This document shows positions 16,965 to 24,991 of a stretch of DNA of 39,938 nt, one piece after another. This DNA is from Chloroflexota bacterium (lineage in GTDB: Bacteria; Chloroflexota; Anaerolineae; B4-G1). The stretch covers positions 1 through 39,938 of the forward strand of contig JAAEPW010000863.1 of the NCBI GenBank assembly GCA_024232355.1, written 5' to 3'. The notes beneath the pieces were generated by a model, which was not told the origin of the DNA, ran no database searches, and saw only the letters and a list, made by a program, of their open reading frames with translations. A program made the translations under genes and the position numbers. How positions within the stretch are numbered: the first letter of the stretch is position 1; each line of letters begins with the position of its first letter.

Positions 16965-19736
16965 ATGACCCCACCTCTGTTGACAACCAAACTCTACATT
17001 CCGCCCGCCCGACCAGAACTGGTCTCGCGCCCCCGCTTGATCGAACGGCTGAACGCGGGTCTGCACCGCAAGCTCACTCTTGTCTCCGCCCCCGCCGGAT
17101 TCGGTAAAACCACACTGGTCAGCGAATGGGTCGCCGGTTGCGAGCGACCGGCCGCCTGGTTGTCGCTGGATGAAGGGGATAACGACCCCACACGCTTTCT
17201 GATTTACCTTGTTGCTGCTTTACAGACAGTTGCGGCCCGACAGTCACCTGTCATCAATATTGGACGAGGGGTGTTGGGTGCGCTCCAATCCCCTCAGCCA
17301 CCACCAACCGAATCGATTCTGACAGTTTTGCTCAATGAAATCGCTACCCTCCCGGACAATTTCATTCTTGTCCTTGATGATTATCACGTTATTCATACTA
17401 AACCGGTTGACGCGTCGATGTCTGTCGACGTCGCTCTCACCTTTTTGCTCGAGCACTTGCCACCACAGATGCACTTGGTCATCGCCACCCGTGAGGATCC
17501 ATATTTACCCCTGGCCCGGTTACGCGCCCGGGGTCAATTGACCGAACTGCGCGTCGCAGACTTGAGATTTACCTCCTCCGAAGCCGCCGGATTTCTCAAC
17601 CAGATGATGGGCCTAAACCTCTCGGCAGAAGATATCGCCGCACTGGAAACTCGTACCGAAGGCTGGATTGCTGGCCTTCAATTGGCAGCCCTTGCTCTAC
17701 AAGGGACAATTTCAATGCAGGGACATAAAGACGCCACCAGCTTTATCAAATCTTTTACCGGCAGCCACCATTTCGTGCTTGACTATTTGGTTGAAGAAGT
17801 CCTGCAACAGCAGACTGAAAGCGTTCAGACCTTTTTGCTGCGTACATCTATCCTCGACCGTCTGTGTGGTCCTCTTTGTGATGCCGTTTGTTCTTATGGA
17901 ACAGACGGTCTGCAAGGGGGGGCAGATTTGCCTCCCACTTTTTATGCCTCTGGGCAAGAAACCCTAGAGTACCTCAAACGCGCCAACCTGTTCATTGTGC
18001 CCCTAGACAATGAGCGGCGTTGGTACCGCTATCACCATCTCTTTGCTGGCTTTTTGCGGCAGCGACTGCACCAAAATGCTGCCTCGTCTACGGGCGATGG
18101 GGGGAAGGGCGTGGCCGAATACCACATACGTGCCAGTGTATGGTACAAGGCCAATGGCCTGGAGATGGAAGCTTTTCACCATGCGATTGCCGCCAATGAT
18201 GTTGAACGCGCGGCGCTCCTGGTTGAAGGAGATGGGATGCCCCTGCACTTTCGGGGCGCGGTGGCCCCTGTACTGAACTGGCTGGCATCGCTGCCGACGA
18301 CGGTATTGGATGCCAGGCCCTCGTTATGGGTGATGTACGCCTCGGCATTATCGATGACCGGCCAACTGACCGGTGTCGAAGAGAAACTGCAAGCTGCCGA
18401 AGCCGCTCTAACTGGTTCAACTGCTATGCAAGGCTCCGAGCTGGACGACAAGACCCGAAACCTTATAGGGCATATTGCCGCTATACGAGCCTTGTTGGCT
18501 GCCACTCAGTACCAGGTAGAAACCATCATTGCCCAGTCGCGCCGCGCCTTAGAGTATCTGCACCCCGACAACCTGGCTGTCCGTACTGCCACTATCTGGA
18601 AGATGGGGATTGCTTACCAACTCCAAGGAGACCGTGCTGCGGCTAGCCGGGCCTATACCGAAGCCATATCTATCAGCCAGGCCTCTGGGAATACGATCAT
18701 CAATCTGTCGGCTACAACTGGCCTGGGCAACGTACAAGAAGCAGAAAACCAGCTCTATCTGGCGGCCGAGACCTACCGGCGTGTCTTGCAACTGGTAGGC
18801 GATCCACCGCAGCCGACTGCCTGCGAAGCGTATCTTGGCCTGGCTCGCATCTTTTACGAATGGAACGATCTGGATGCTGCCCAACAGCATGGACAACAGA
18901 GCGTCCAACTGGCACGGCAGATAGAAAAGATGGACAGATTTGTTCTCTATGAGGTGTTTCTCGCCCGTCTGAAACTTGCCCAGGGAGATGCGGCTGGGGC
19001 AGCTGCTATTTTGGCCAAGGCTGGTCAGTCTGTGCGCCAGCATAATTTTGTGCATCGGATGCCTGAGGTTGCTGCTGCACAAGTGTTTGTCCTGATTCGG
19101 CAGGGCAATCTGGCGAAAGCTGCTCATCTGGCTCAGACGCACAAACTCCCCATCAGTCAGGCCCGGGTACACCTGGCTCAGGGGGATGCGGCGGCCGCGC
19201 TGGCGTTGCTTGATCCACTGCGCCAACAGATGGAGGCCAAGGGTTGGCAGGATCAAGTGCTCAAGGTTATGCTTCTACAAGCGATTGCCCTGAATGCGTA
19301 CGGTGAAAAGGATCAAGCCGTACAACTGCTGGGCGACGCGCTGGCGCTGGCAGAGCCAGGCGGCTTTATCCGTACTTTTGTTGACCAAGGTGAGCCGATG
19401 GCCCAACTACTTTATCAAGCCGCCGCTCGTGGGATGATGCCCAACTATACGGCCAAGTTACTGACTGCATTTGACGGCACGACCAAGGACGGCTCCGCAA
19501 GACAAGAATCTGAGCTTGGCCCTTTATCGCTGCTAGAGCCATTAACCCCACGTGAGATGGATGTCCTACGACTCGTCGCCCAAGGGTTCTCGAATCGCGA
19601 GATCAGCGAGCGGCTTTTCCTTGCCTTGGACACGATCAAGGGGCACAATCGCCGCATCTATGGTAAGCTTGGCGTAAAGAACCGCACGCAGGCGATCAAC
19701 AAAGCGCGATCCCTCGATATTCTTCCCCTTCAATAA
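16965..19736 (+). CDS. MalT-type LuxR transcriptional regulator 1 (STAND ATPase)
   Basis: 923-residue signal-transduction ATPase with numerous domains, built like MalT. The NTPase (~1-330) has Walker A APAGFGKT (42-49), Walker B ILVLDDYH (134-141) and a RTEGWIAGLQLAAL sensor motif (~227-240). A winged domain ends with the family signature ERRWYRYHHLFAGFLRQRL (~350). TPR-like repeats fill ~390-840 and would bind the inducer. The C-terminal LuxR HTH (~860-923) contains LTPREMDVLRLVAQGFSNREIS and LDTIKGHNRRIYGKL. Unlike regulators 2 and 3, its ATG has a leader with an AGGGAAGG ribosome site. It is followed by small gene 1. The inducer is unknown; an ATP-dependent, multimerising activator is expected. 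Confidence 0.93.
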   Translation: MTPPLLTTKLYIPPARPELVSRPRLIERLNAGLHRKLTLVSAPAGFGKTTLVSEWVAGCERPAAWLSLDEGDNDPTRFLIYLVAALQTVAARQSPVINIGRGVLGALQSPQPPPTESILTVLLNEIATLPDNFILVLDDYHVIHTKPVDASMSVDVALTFLLEHLPPQMHLVIATREDPYLPLARLRARGQLTELRVADLRFTSSEAAGFLNQMMGLNLSAEDIAALETRTEGWIAGLQLAALALQGTISMQGHKDATSFIKSFTGSHHFVLDYLVEEVLQQQTESVQTFLLRTSILDRLCGPLCDAVCSYGTDGLQGGADLPPTFYASGQETLEYLKRANLFIVPLDNERRWYRYHHLFAGFLRQRLHQNAASSTGDGGKGVAEYHIRASVWYKANGLEMEAFHHAIAANDVERAALLVEGDGMPLHFRGAVAPVLNWLASLPTTVLDARPSLWVMYASALSMTGQLTGVEEKLQAAEAALTGSTAMQGSELDDKTRNLIGHIAAIRALLAATQYQVETIIAQSRRALEYLHPDNLAVRTATIWKMGIAYQLQGDRAAASRAYTEAISISQASGNTIINLSATTGLGNVQEAENQLYLAAETYRRVLQLVGDPPQPTACEAYLGLARIFYEWNDLDAAQQHGQQSVQLARQIEKMDRFVLYEVFLARLKLAQGDAAGAAAILAKAGQSVRQHNFVHRMPEVAAAQVFVLIRQGNLAKAAHLAQTHKLPISQARVHLAQGDAAAALALLDPLRQQMEAKGWQDQVLKVMLLQAIALNAYGEKDQAVQLLGDALALAEPGGFIRTFVDQGEPMAQLLYQAAARGMMPNYTAKLLTAFDGTTKDGSARQESELGPLSLLEPLTPREMDVLRLVAQGFSNREISERLFLALDTIKGHNRRIYGKLGVKNRTQAINKARSLDILPLQ

Positions 19737-19763
19737 CTCAAATCAACACCCCCAAATGACACT

Positions 19764-19781
19764 TTGGTGTCTATACACCAA
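19764..19781. promoter_or_regulatory. Palindromic operator candidate, copy 1
   Basis: TTGGTGT-CTAT-ACACCAA, perfect 7-bp arms, 28 nt after the regulator 1 stop and 14 nt upstream of a TATACT -10 box (19796-19801). Its centre lies near -35 of the predicted start, the position of class II activator sites. The identical sequence and spacing occur at 38200-38217. Confidence 0.6.
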
Positions 19782-19795
19782 CACCGTTTTGCATT

Positions 19796-19801
19796 TATAC
19801 T
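19796..19801 (+). promoter_or_regulatory. Conserved -10 box of small gene 1
   Basis: TATACT, shared by all three small-gene promoters, followed ~6 nt later by a conserved TGTACATT.CAAGTG leader. No consensus -35 is present, consistent with activator dependence. Confidence 0.5.
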
Positions 19802-19858
19802 TGTTTGTACATTGCAAGTGACACAGATTGCTATGACCGGCATAACAGGTACAGGATA

Positions 19859-20131
19859 ATGTCAAATAAACTCGATCCAAAAACTGATCCAAATGAACCC
19901 ATGGTCTATCAAATCAAGCTCAAGGGCCATCTGGGTCGTCAATGGACAGACTGGTTTGGGGGCCTGACTATCACGCTGGAAGATAACGGCGATACGCTTT
20001 TAACCGGCTCGGTGGTCGATCAGGCTGCATTGTATGGATTGCTAAGAAAGGTGCGTGATTTAGGCATGCCATTGATCTCGGTCATACGCGTTGAACCTGG
20101 CCAAACAGATGTGTTGGATGTCAAGCCGTAA
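19859..20131 (+). CDS. Small conserved protein of unknown function, copy 1
   Basis: 90 residues: MSNKLDPKTDPNEPM, then a conserved core from VYQIKLKGHLGRQWTDWF through GGLTITLEDNGDTLLTGSVVD to LYGLLRKVRDLGMPLISV. It is predicted soluble, with beta strands then a helix. I recall related proteins beside LuxR/MalT regulators in Chloroflexota but know no function. The start at 19859 is chosen because the region upstream, although conserved in DNA, has a one-base deletion in this copy that breaks the upstream ATG frame. It is the gene immediately downstream of regulator 1, with its own promoter, suggesting a partner or feedback factor of the regulator (inference). Confidence 0.75.
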   Translation: MSNKLDPKTDPNEPMVYQIKLKGHLGRQWTDWFGGLTITLEDNGDTLLTGSVVDQAALYGLLRKVRDLGMPLISVIRVEPGQTDVLDVKP

Positions 20132-20202
20132 ATGAAGACAAGCGGCTTGGAAAGCAAGTTTGCCTTGGAACCAAATATATCGTAAACAAAAAGCGTTATA
20201 TA

Positions 20203-20366
20203 CATGGGTAGGCACTGGTTCAGTTGGGTGGGATTTTTAGAGAATAGTCTGTTGTGGCTCGAAATTGAGCTTGTAGCCGCGCTTTCCATAGCGCGTAAGG
20301 CTCTACGAGGTATGGAAACCTCGGCTACATCGTAATCCCATTCAACTGAACCAGTACCCATGGGTA
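20203..20366. mobile_element. MITE-like hairpin element with 8-bp target duplication
   Basis: A 148-bp element (20211-20358) with terminal inverted repeats GGCACTGGTTCAGTTG / GGTACTGGTTCAGTTG, followed on both sides by a TGGGATT match. Perfect 8-bp direct repeats CATGGGTA flank it at 20203-20210 and 20359-20366. An inner inverted repeat begins TGTAGCCG and closes around TTTCCATA (20272-20290 against about 20310-20329). It is non-coding. The 8-bp duplication is compatible with IS1595-family mobilisation (inference). It sits between the stop of small gene 1 and a duplicated tail of the same gene. Confidence 0.85.
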
Positions 20367-20398
20367 AACGGCTCCAAAAATGAATCCTGTAGCAGGTC

Positions 20399-20475
20399 AA
20401 TCGCGTTGAACCCGACCAGACAGATATGTCAGATGTCAAACAGTAAATGGAGACAAGCCACTTGGAAAGGAGGTT
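20399..20475 (+). pseudogene. Fourth, truncated copy of the small gene (3' end only)
   Basis: The last 15 codons plus downstream flank of the small-protein gene: NRVEPDQTDMSDVKQ and stop (20399-20446), then a flank (AGACAAGCCACTTGGAAAG) that matches the sequence just after copy 1. The 5' part is missing. It is evidence of an extra, deleted module. The rest of 20132-20585 holds the MITE at 20211-20358 and nothing else recognisable. Confidence 0.7.
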
Positions 20476-20585
20476 TCCCTTTATTTCTAGCCGATTTCAG
20501 CCCCTATGAACAGAATCGCGGCCACAGTTTTGCAAGCCCAATTCAATGAAACTTTGTAATATCGTTCGGAAAAAGGAAGGAAAAA

Positions 20586-20972
20586 ATGAATACAGACAAA
20601 AAGACCGTCAAAATGGAAGATATGAAAGTAAAACTTTCAACATTGTGGATAGTCGTAATGTTCAATATGGCTTTTGCGGATATTCTTTCATTTATGATGG
20701 AATATTCGACAGGACACACACCCGAGTTTCAAGCTACTCAAGGATTAATGTTGATAGCCGCAATAATTCTAGAGATTCCGATTGTTATGATTTTCCTGTC
20801 GCGGGTATTAAAGTATGGCGCAAATCGCTGGGCAAACATCATCGCAGGTGTAATAACTATTCTGTTTGTTATTGGTGGTGGATCGACATATCTTCATTAT
20901 ATATTTTTTGCAACTATAGAGGTTGTGTGTACGTTACTAATTGTCTGGTATGCGTGGAAATGGTCCGAATAG
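20586..20972 (+). CDS. DUF6326-like small membrane protein
   Basis: 128 residues with four predicted helices: ~18-38 (STLWIVVMFNMAFADILSF), ~52-73 (GLMLIAAIILEIPIVMIFLS), ~80-98 and ~103-125. The N-terminal VKLSTLWI...FADILSFM pattern recalls DUF6326 proteins, although I cannot verify the family. Start ATG 20586 has AAAAGGAAGG upstream. It ends 10 nt before the next start, so it forms a pair with the oxidoreductase at 20983. Function unknown. Confidence 0.72.
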   Translation: MNTDKKTVKMEDMKVKLSTLWIVVMFNMAFADILSFMMEYSTGHTPEFQATQGLMLIAAIILEIPIVMIFLSRVLKYGANRWANIIAGVITILFVIGGGSTYLHYIFFATIEVVCTLLIVWYAWKWSE

Positions 20973-20982
20973 GAGAGATCAA

Positions 20983-21942
20983 ATGAAGGCAATAGTTCAA
21001 ACAAATTACGGTTCAACAAAAGTCCTTAAACTCAAAGAGATCGACAGACCGGTGATCACGGATAACGATGTGCTGCTAAGTGTTCACGCGGCAGCAGTCA
21101 ACGCGGGTGATTATTTTGGAATGAGAGGTGAACCGTGGCCCGTTCGTATGATTGTAGGATTTCCAAAACCAAAGGAAAATTATGTTCCTGGATGGGATAT
21201 GGCAGGAAAGGTTGAGGCCGTCGGTAAAAAGGTGACGCGGTTCAAACCAGGAGATGAGGTATATGCCTCGTGCAACCACGCTTTTGCCGAGTATGCGAGT
21301 GTAGCTGAAGACCAGCTCGCGATGAAGCCAGCCAACCTCACGTTCGAGCAGGCCGCGGCCGTGCCTACCGCAGCAATAACCGCCCTCCAGGGCCTTCGCG
21401 ATGCGGGAAAGTTAAAGCCAGGTCAAAAGGTCTTGATCAATGGTGCTTCTGGAGGTGTGGGAACCTTTGCTGTTCAGATCGCAAAATCGTTCGGAGCGCA
21501 AGTGACTGGTGTCTGCAGCACAAAGAACGTGGATATGGTCCTATCGATTGGCGCAGACCATGTCATTGATTACACCCAAAAGGACTTTGCAAAAAATGGA
21601 CAGCGCTACGACCTTATCCTCGATAATGTGGCGAATCGTTCGTTCTCAGACCTCAGACGCGCACTCACCCCTCAAGGTACCATTATACCTAACAGCGGCC
21701 ATAGTGGCATGGGGTATGTTCTCAAAGCGTACGCGTTGTCAGTGTTTATGCGCCAGCAGGGAAGTATGTTTCTTTCATCAACGAACAACAAAGACCTGGT
21801 CATTCTGAAGGAACTCGTCGAATCAGAAAAGATAACACCCGTCATCGACAGGGCATACCCATTTAGCAAGATCCCAGAGGCCATGGGGTATGTGGGGCGC
21901 GGACACGCCAAAGGCAAAGTGGTCATTGCTGTTGTGGAGTGA
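20983..21942 (+). CDS. Zinc-free MDR oxidoreductase 1 (quinone reductase-like)
   Basis: 319-residue medium-chain dehydrogenase/reductase binding NAD(P)H. The GroES-like half opens MKAIVQTNYGSTKVLKL. The nucleotide-binding half has [23 protein letters not shown] and GADHVIDYTQKDF. It lacks the structural zinc Cys cluster, so it belongs with quinone oxidoreductase-like MDRs that act on enones, quinones or similar. The frame is open upstream, but ATG 20983 follows AGGAGAG and fits the family start. It is coupled to the membrane protein upstream. Substrate unknown. Confidence 0.88.
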   Translation: MKAIVQTNYGSTKVLKLKEIDRPVITDNDVLLSVHAAAVNAGDYFGMRGEPWPVRMIVGFPKPKENYVPGWDMAGKVEAVGKKVTRFKPGDEVYASCNHAFAEYASVAEDQLAMKPANLTFEQAAAVPTAAITALQGLRDAGKLKPGQKVLINGASGGVGTFAVQIAKSFGAQVTGVCSTKNVDMVLSIGADHVIDYTQKDFAKNGQRYDLILDNVANRSFSDLRRALTPQGTIIPNSGHSGMGYVLKAYALSVFMRQQGSMFLSSTNNKDLVILKELVESEKITPVIDRAYPFSKIPEAMGYVGRGHAKGKVVIAVVE

Positions 21943-21944
21943 TT

Positions 21945-22092
21945 ATGAAAGCAATAGTAGTTGAGGTGAAAAAGATAAAAGTGGTTATCGATAGACGTTA
22001 TTCACTGGAACAGACTGACAAGGCTCACCGGTATGTTGAAAGAGGGAAATGTAGTCATCACTGTGGGACATGACCACCAAACCTTCAAATAA
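21945..22092 (+). pseudogene. MDR oxidoreductase with large internal deletion
   Basis: The first codons (MKAIVV) of an MDR gene run directly into its C-terminal end: KIKVVIDRRYSLEQTDKAHRY, matching the tails of the intact MDRs at 26947 and 27936. A frameshift after VERG then lets the other frame read GNVVITVGHDHQTFK and stop at 22090-22092. About 270 codons are missing. It starts 2 nt after the MDR 1 stop, so a tandem MDR pair existed here before the deletion. Confidence 0.8.
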
Positions 22093-22128
22093 TTACACAG
22101 AACAAATCAAATAAAACGGAGATGAAAA

Positions 22129-22833
22129 ATGAATGGAACAAAAAAGATCGCAAGAATTGTGGGAGTATTATATGTTATTGGGACGGTTGCAGGCATACTG
22201 AGTGTTGTTTTTACAGGACCTATTCTAGGTGATCCAGACTATCTTGTTAATATTTCTGCAAATGCAAACCAGGTGATAACAGGAGTGCTTTTTGTATTGA
22301 TCATGGGTTTGGCACTTGCTATGGTTCCAGTTATGATGTTTCCCATCTTGAAAAAACATAATGAAGCTTTGGCTCTTGGGTATGTTGTTTTCAGGGGAGG
22401 GCTTGAGACCGTTACCTATATTGTTGGAGTAATCAGTTCGCTGTTACTATTAACATTGAGTCAGGTACATGTTCAAGCTGGAGTCTTGGATGCTTCCAAT
22501 TTTCAAGCTTTGGGCACTTTATTACTGGAAACAGAGGTGATTATTAGTTCTATTACGACGATCGTCTTTATCTTGGGGGCCTTGATGTTTTATTACGTGT
22601 TGTATCAATCAAGACTCATTCCTCGATGGATATCAGGTTGGGGTCTCATTGCAGCCATACCATATTTTGTTGCTGGCTTTTTAGTTATGTTCGGCCTTAT
22701 CGATCATATGTCGACAGTCGATGCCGTTTTGCGTCTTCCATTAGGCTTGCAGGAAATGGTTCTGGCGCTATGGCTGATCGTTAAAGGATTCAATCCATCT
22801 GCAATCGCTCCCGGGTCTGCCAGACAGATATAA
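22129..22833 (+). CDS. DUF4386 family membrane protein A
   Basis: 234 residues, six or seven hydrophobic segments, with the DUF4386 pattern: MNGTKKIARIVGVLYVIG at the start, LDVN-type loop replaced by PDYLVNISANANQV, then GLALAMVPVMMFPILKKHNE and LALGYVVFRGGLETV, and a C-terminal LIVKGFNP. It is about 60% identical by eye to the gene at 32282. A ribosome site (CGGAGATG) precedes it. DUF4386 proteins are uncharacterised polytopic membrane proteins; transport or lipid roles are speculation. Confidence 0.85.
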   Translation: MNGTKKIARIVGVLYVIGTVAGILSVVFTGPILGDPDYLVNISANANQVITGVLFVLIMGLALAMVPVMMFPILKKHNEALALGYVVFRGGLETVTYIVGVISSLLLLTLSQVHVQAGVLDASNFQALGTLLLETEVIISSITTIVFILGALMFYYVLYQSRLIPRWISGWGLIAAIPYFVAGFLVMFGLIDHMSTVDAVLRLPLGLQEMVLALWLIVKGFNPSAIAPGSARQI

Positions 22834-22872
22834 ATGAGATAAAGCAAATCAAAATAAGCGAGGAGACAAAAG

Positions 22873-23538
22873 ATGAATTCAGCAAACAAAACCTCACGAG
22901 TTTTAGGAGTTGCATTTCTGCTTCAGTTTGTTACATCTTTGAGCGTTGGAATAATTCTGCAGCCAGCATTGATCGTGCCAGGAAACACAAGTGCAAGTAT
23001 GATCAGAATTGCGAATAATACTTTGCTGATGAGGGCAAATATCTTGGTTGATATGCTCACTGCCCTTGGCATCATCTTTTTGGGGGCCATTCTTTTTGTA
23101 ACTCTGAGGAAGCAGAACGAAAAAATAGCACTTGTTGCCCTGGGCTTTTATATATTAGAAGCAGCGTTGCTCGCTGTCAGTAGAACAGAGGCTTTCTCTC
23201 TCTTACGCATAAGCCAGGAATATGTAACGGCAGGACATCCTGCCTATTTGGAGACGATGGCAAATCTGGCACTCGAATCTATGGATTTTGTTGGAACGAC
23301 GCTACACATGTTGGCTTTTTGTCTTGGTGGAATATTTTTTTATTATCTGCTCGACAAATCAAGAATTGTTCCACGCGCTCTGTCTCTCTGGGGTCTGATA
23401 ACCGTTTTCCCTTGCCTGATCGGAACACTGTTTGCTATATTTGGCTATGAAGCGCCATTTATCATTTACGTCCCCTATGTTCCCTTTGAATTTGTTATCG
23501 GAATATGGATTTTGGTCAAAGGTATAAGGGACCATTGA
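22873..23538 (+). CDS. DUF4386 family membrane protein B
   Basis: 221 residues with six to seven hydrophobic helices and the DUF4386 layout: MNSANKTSRVLGVAFLLQF, LRKQNEKIALVALGFYILEA, GTTLHMLAFCLGGIFFYYLL, and the terminal FEFVIGIWILVKG. It is clearly divergent from copy A. A GAGGAGAC ribosome site lies upstream. Its stop is 1 nt before the GTG of the SGNH hydrolase gene, implying cotranscription. Confidence 0.83.
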   Translation: MNSANKTSRVLGVAFLLQFVTSLSVGIILQPALIVPGNTSASMIRIANNTLLMRANILVDMLTALGIIFLGAILFVTLRKQNEKIALVALGFYILEAALLAVSRTEAFSLLRISQEYVTAGHPAYLETMANLALESMDFVGTTLHMLAFCLGGIFFYYLLDKSRIVPRALSLWGLITVFPCLIGTLFAIFGYEAPFIIYVPYVPFEFVIGIWILVKGIRDH

Positions 23539-23539
23539 T

Positions 23540-24295
23540 GTGAACAATTCATCGGCGATACAAACATCATCGAATAACATGTCATCAAGAAATAGCACAG
23601 TCGCGTGTCTCGGCGAAAGTCTCACAAAGGGTGGCGAGATAAACTATGATTGGATCAGCGATCTTGAATCCCGCCCACAAAATACCTCTGTTCGTTTCGT
23701 CAACCTTGGGGTAGGCGGGGACCTCTCCTACAACGCGCTCAAACGCTTGCCCCAGGTGATTCAATGTCACCCCAACAAAGTGATCGTGTTGATCGGCTCT
23801 GCTGATGTCAGTATGAGGATATGCCCGACTATGCGACGCTTGCTTGGAATTTGGAAGCGCCTTCCACAAAAGCCATCGCCCAAATGGTGTGAAGAAAACG
23901 TCCGACAAATCGCGAACAGGTTAAAGAATGAAACAACAGCGCGAGTTGCGTTGTGTTCGTTGCCCGTTATCGGAGAGGCCCCTGAATCTGAGGCCAACAG
24001 GCGCATTGGTGAATATAGCGCCATCATCAAGCGGATTGCGCGTGAAGAGAATGTGGATTATATTCCCTATTACGAGCGAATGAACGAGCAGATCGTCGCA
24101 TCTCCTGGCCGAGCCTTTACCGGATCCGTTTTCTTGTCCATGTGCCAGGCTGCTTTTAAAATCTATGTACTCCGAGAGAGTTTGGATGAGGTCGGGGAGC
24201 AGAACGACTGGCGATTCCACGTCGATGGCATCCATCTCAATAGCCGCGGTGGGAAGATACTGGCTGATCTCGTACAAGAATTTGTCGCCGCTTGA
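23540..24295 (+). CDS. SGNH/GDSL-family hydrolase-like protein
   Basis: 251 residues. Block I is ACLGESLTKGG (Ser27 as nucleophile; GESL replaces GDSL). Block II is NLGVGGDLSYN, block III VLIGSADVS (Ala in place of the usual Asn) and block V DGIHLNSRGG (Asp229, His232). Family members are esterases or acyltransferases; the lost block III Asn may weaken oxyanion stabilisation. No signal peptide is seen, so it is probably cytoplasmic. I took the GTG one base after the upstream stop; an ATG at 23579 is an alternative. Its first ~13 codons resemble the start of the partial gene at 39763. Confidence 0.8.
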   Translation: MNNSSAIQTSSNNMSSRNSTVACLGESLTKGGEINYDWISDLESRPQNTSVRFVNLGVGGDLSYNALKRLPQVIQCHPNKVIVLIGSADVSMRICPTMRRLLGIWKRLPQKPSPKWCEENVRQIANRLKNETTARVALCSLPVIGEAPESEANRRIGEYSAIIKRIAREENVDYIPYYERMNEQIVASPGRAFTGSVFLSMCQAAFKIYVLRESLDEVGEQNDWRFHVDGIHLNSRGGKILADLVQEFVAA

Positions 24296-24317
24296 TGCGT
24301 GTAAATGGACTCGAAAA

Positions 24318-24971
24318 ATGAATGTATCAGCAATGTTTTGGAACATGTTAGCGAATAACTTTGATGAGCAAGAGGGGCAGTATCAACAGCTTCAAATCAA
24401 GGTTGCTGAAAGTGCGAAAAAATATCTAAACGTGAGCGATCTGGTGTTAGATTACGGATGTGCGACAGGAGCAAAAGCCTTTGAACTTGCCGACCAGGTA
24501 AAAGAGATTTATGGGATTGACATATCGTCCAAAATGATCGCTGCCGCACAAAGAAAAGCCGTTGAGCGCAAAGTTCAGAATATAGATTTTGCGCAAGCAA
24601 CAATATTCGACACGAGATTGAAGAAAGAATCATTTGATGTGGTCTTGGCTTTCGGTATTTTGCATCTTTTAAAAGACCCACCGAAAGTGATACAAAGGAT
24701 AAACGAATTATTGAAATCGGGAGGATGGTTCGTTTCTTCAACGGCTTGCATGGGAGACGATCAAACAATACCGACACTGATAAATCGTATTCTATTTATC
24801 CCCAGCCGAATAGGAGTATTTCCACACGTGAGGTTCTTGAAAATCCCTGAATTAGAACAAGCAATCACTCGTGGAAAGTTTCAAATTGTCGAAACTGAAA
24901 CGTTGGCTTTTGATCCGACCAATGATCAAAATTTTATCGTGGGCCATTTCGTTGCTGCAAAAAAGGTATAG
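24318..24971 (+). CDS. Class I SAM-dependent methyltransferase
   Basis: 217 residues, Rossmann-like methyltransferase. Motif I is LVLDYGCATGAKAFELA (~43-59), the adenine/ribose acidic loop IYGIDISSKM (~66), motif II/III NIDFAQATIFD and motif IV FDVVLAFGILHLL, with the post-motif LKSGGWFVSST. The resemblance is to ubiquinone/menaquinone or small-molecule methyltransferases. The ATG has no obvious SD; upstream open codons are not protein-like. It lies between the hydrolase and the PLP enzyme and is probably in the same transcript. Acceptor unknown. Confidence 0.87.
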   Translation: MNVSAMFWNMLANNFDEQEGQYQQLQIKVAESAKKYLNVSDLVLDYGCATGAKAFELADQVKEIYGIDISSKMIAAAQRKAVERKVQNIDFAQATIFDTRLKKESFDVVLAFGILHLLKDPPKVIQRINELLKSGGWFVSSTACMGDDQTIPTLINRILFIPSRIGVFPHVRFLKIPELEQAITRGKFQIVETETLAFDPTNDQNFIVGHFVAAKKV

Positions 24972-24991
24972 GGTAATTCTGGAGGAAACTC

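Noticed and set aside
18549..19256. 235-codon minus-strand open frame inside regulator 1
   Set aside because: Shadow frame of the TPR region; the equivalent frame is not preserved in regulators 2 and 3.
19764..19781. Palindrome as rho-independent terminator of regulator 1
   Set aside because: The stem is AT/GT-rich and not followed by a T-tract; identical sequence and spacing to a -10 box at two loci fit an operator better. Termination is not fully excluded.
20020..20439. 139-codon minus-strand open frame
   Set aside because: Runs antisense through small gene 1, the MITE and the duplicated tail; an accident of the hairpin sequence.
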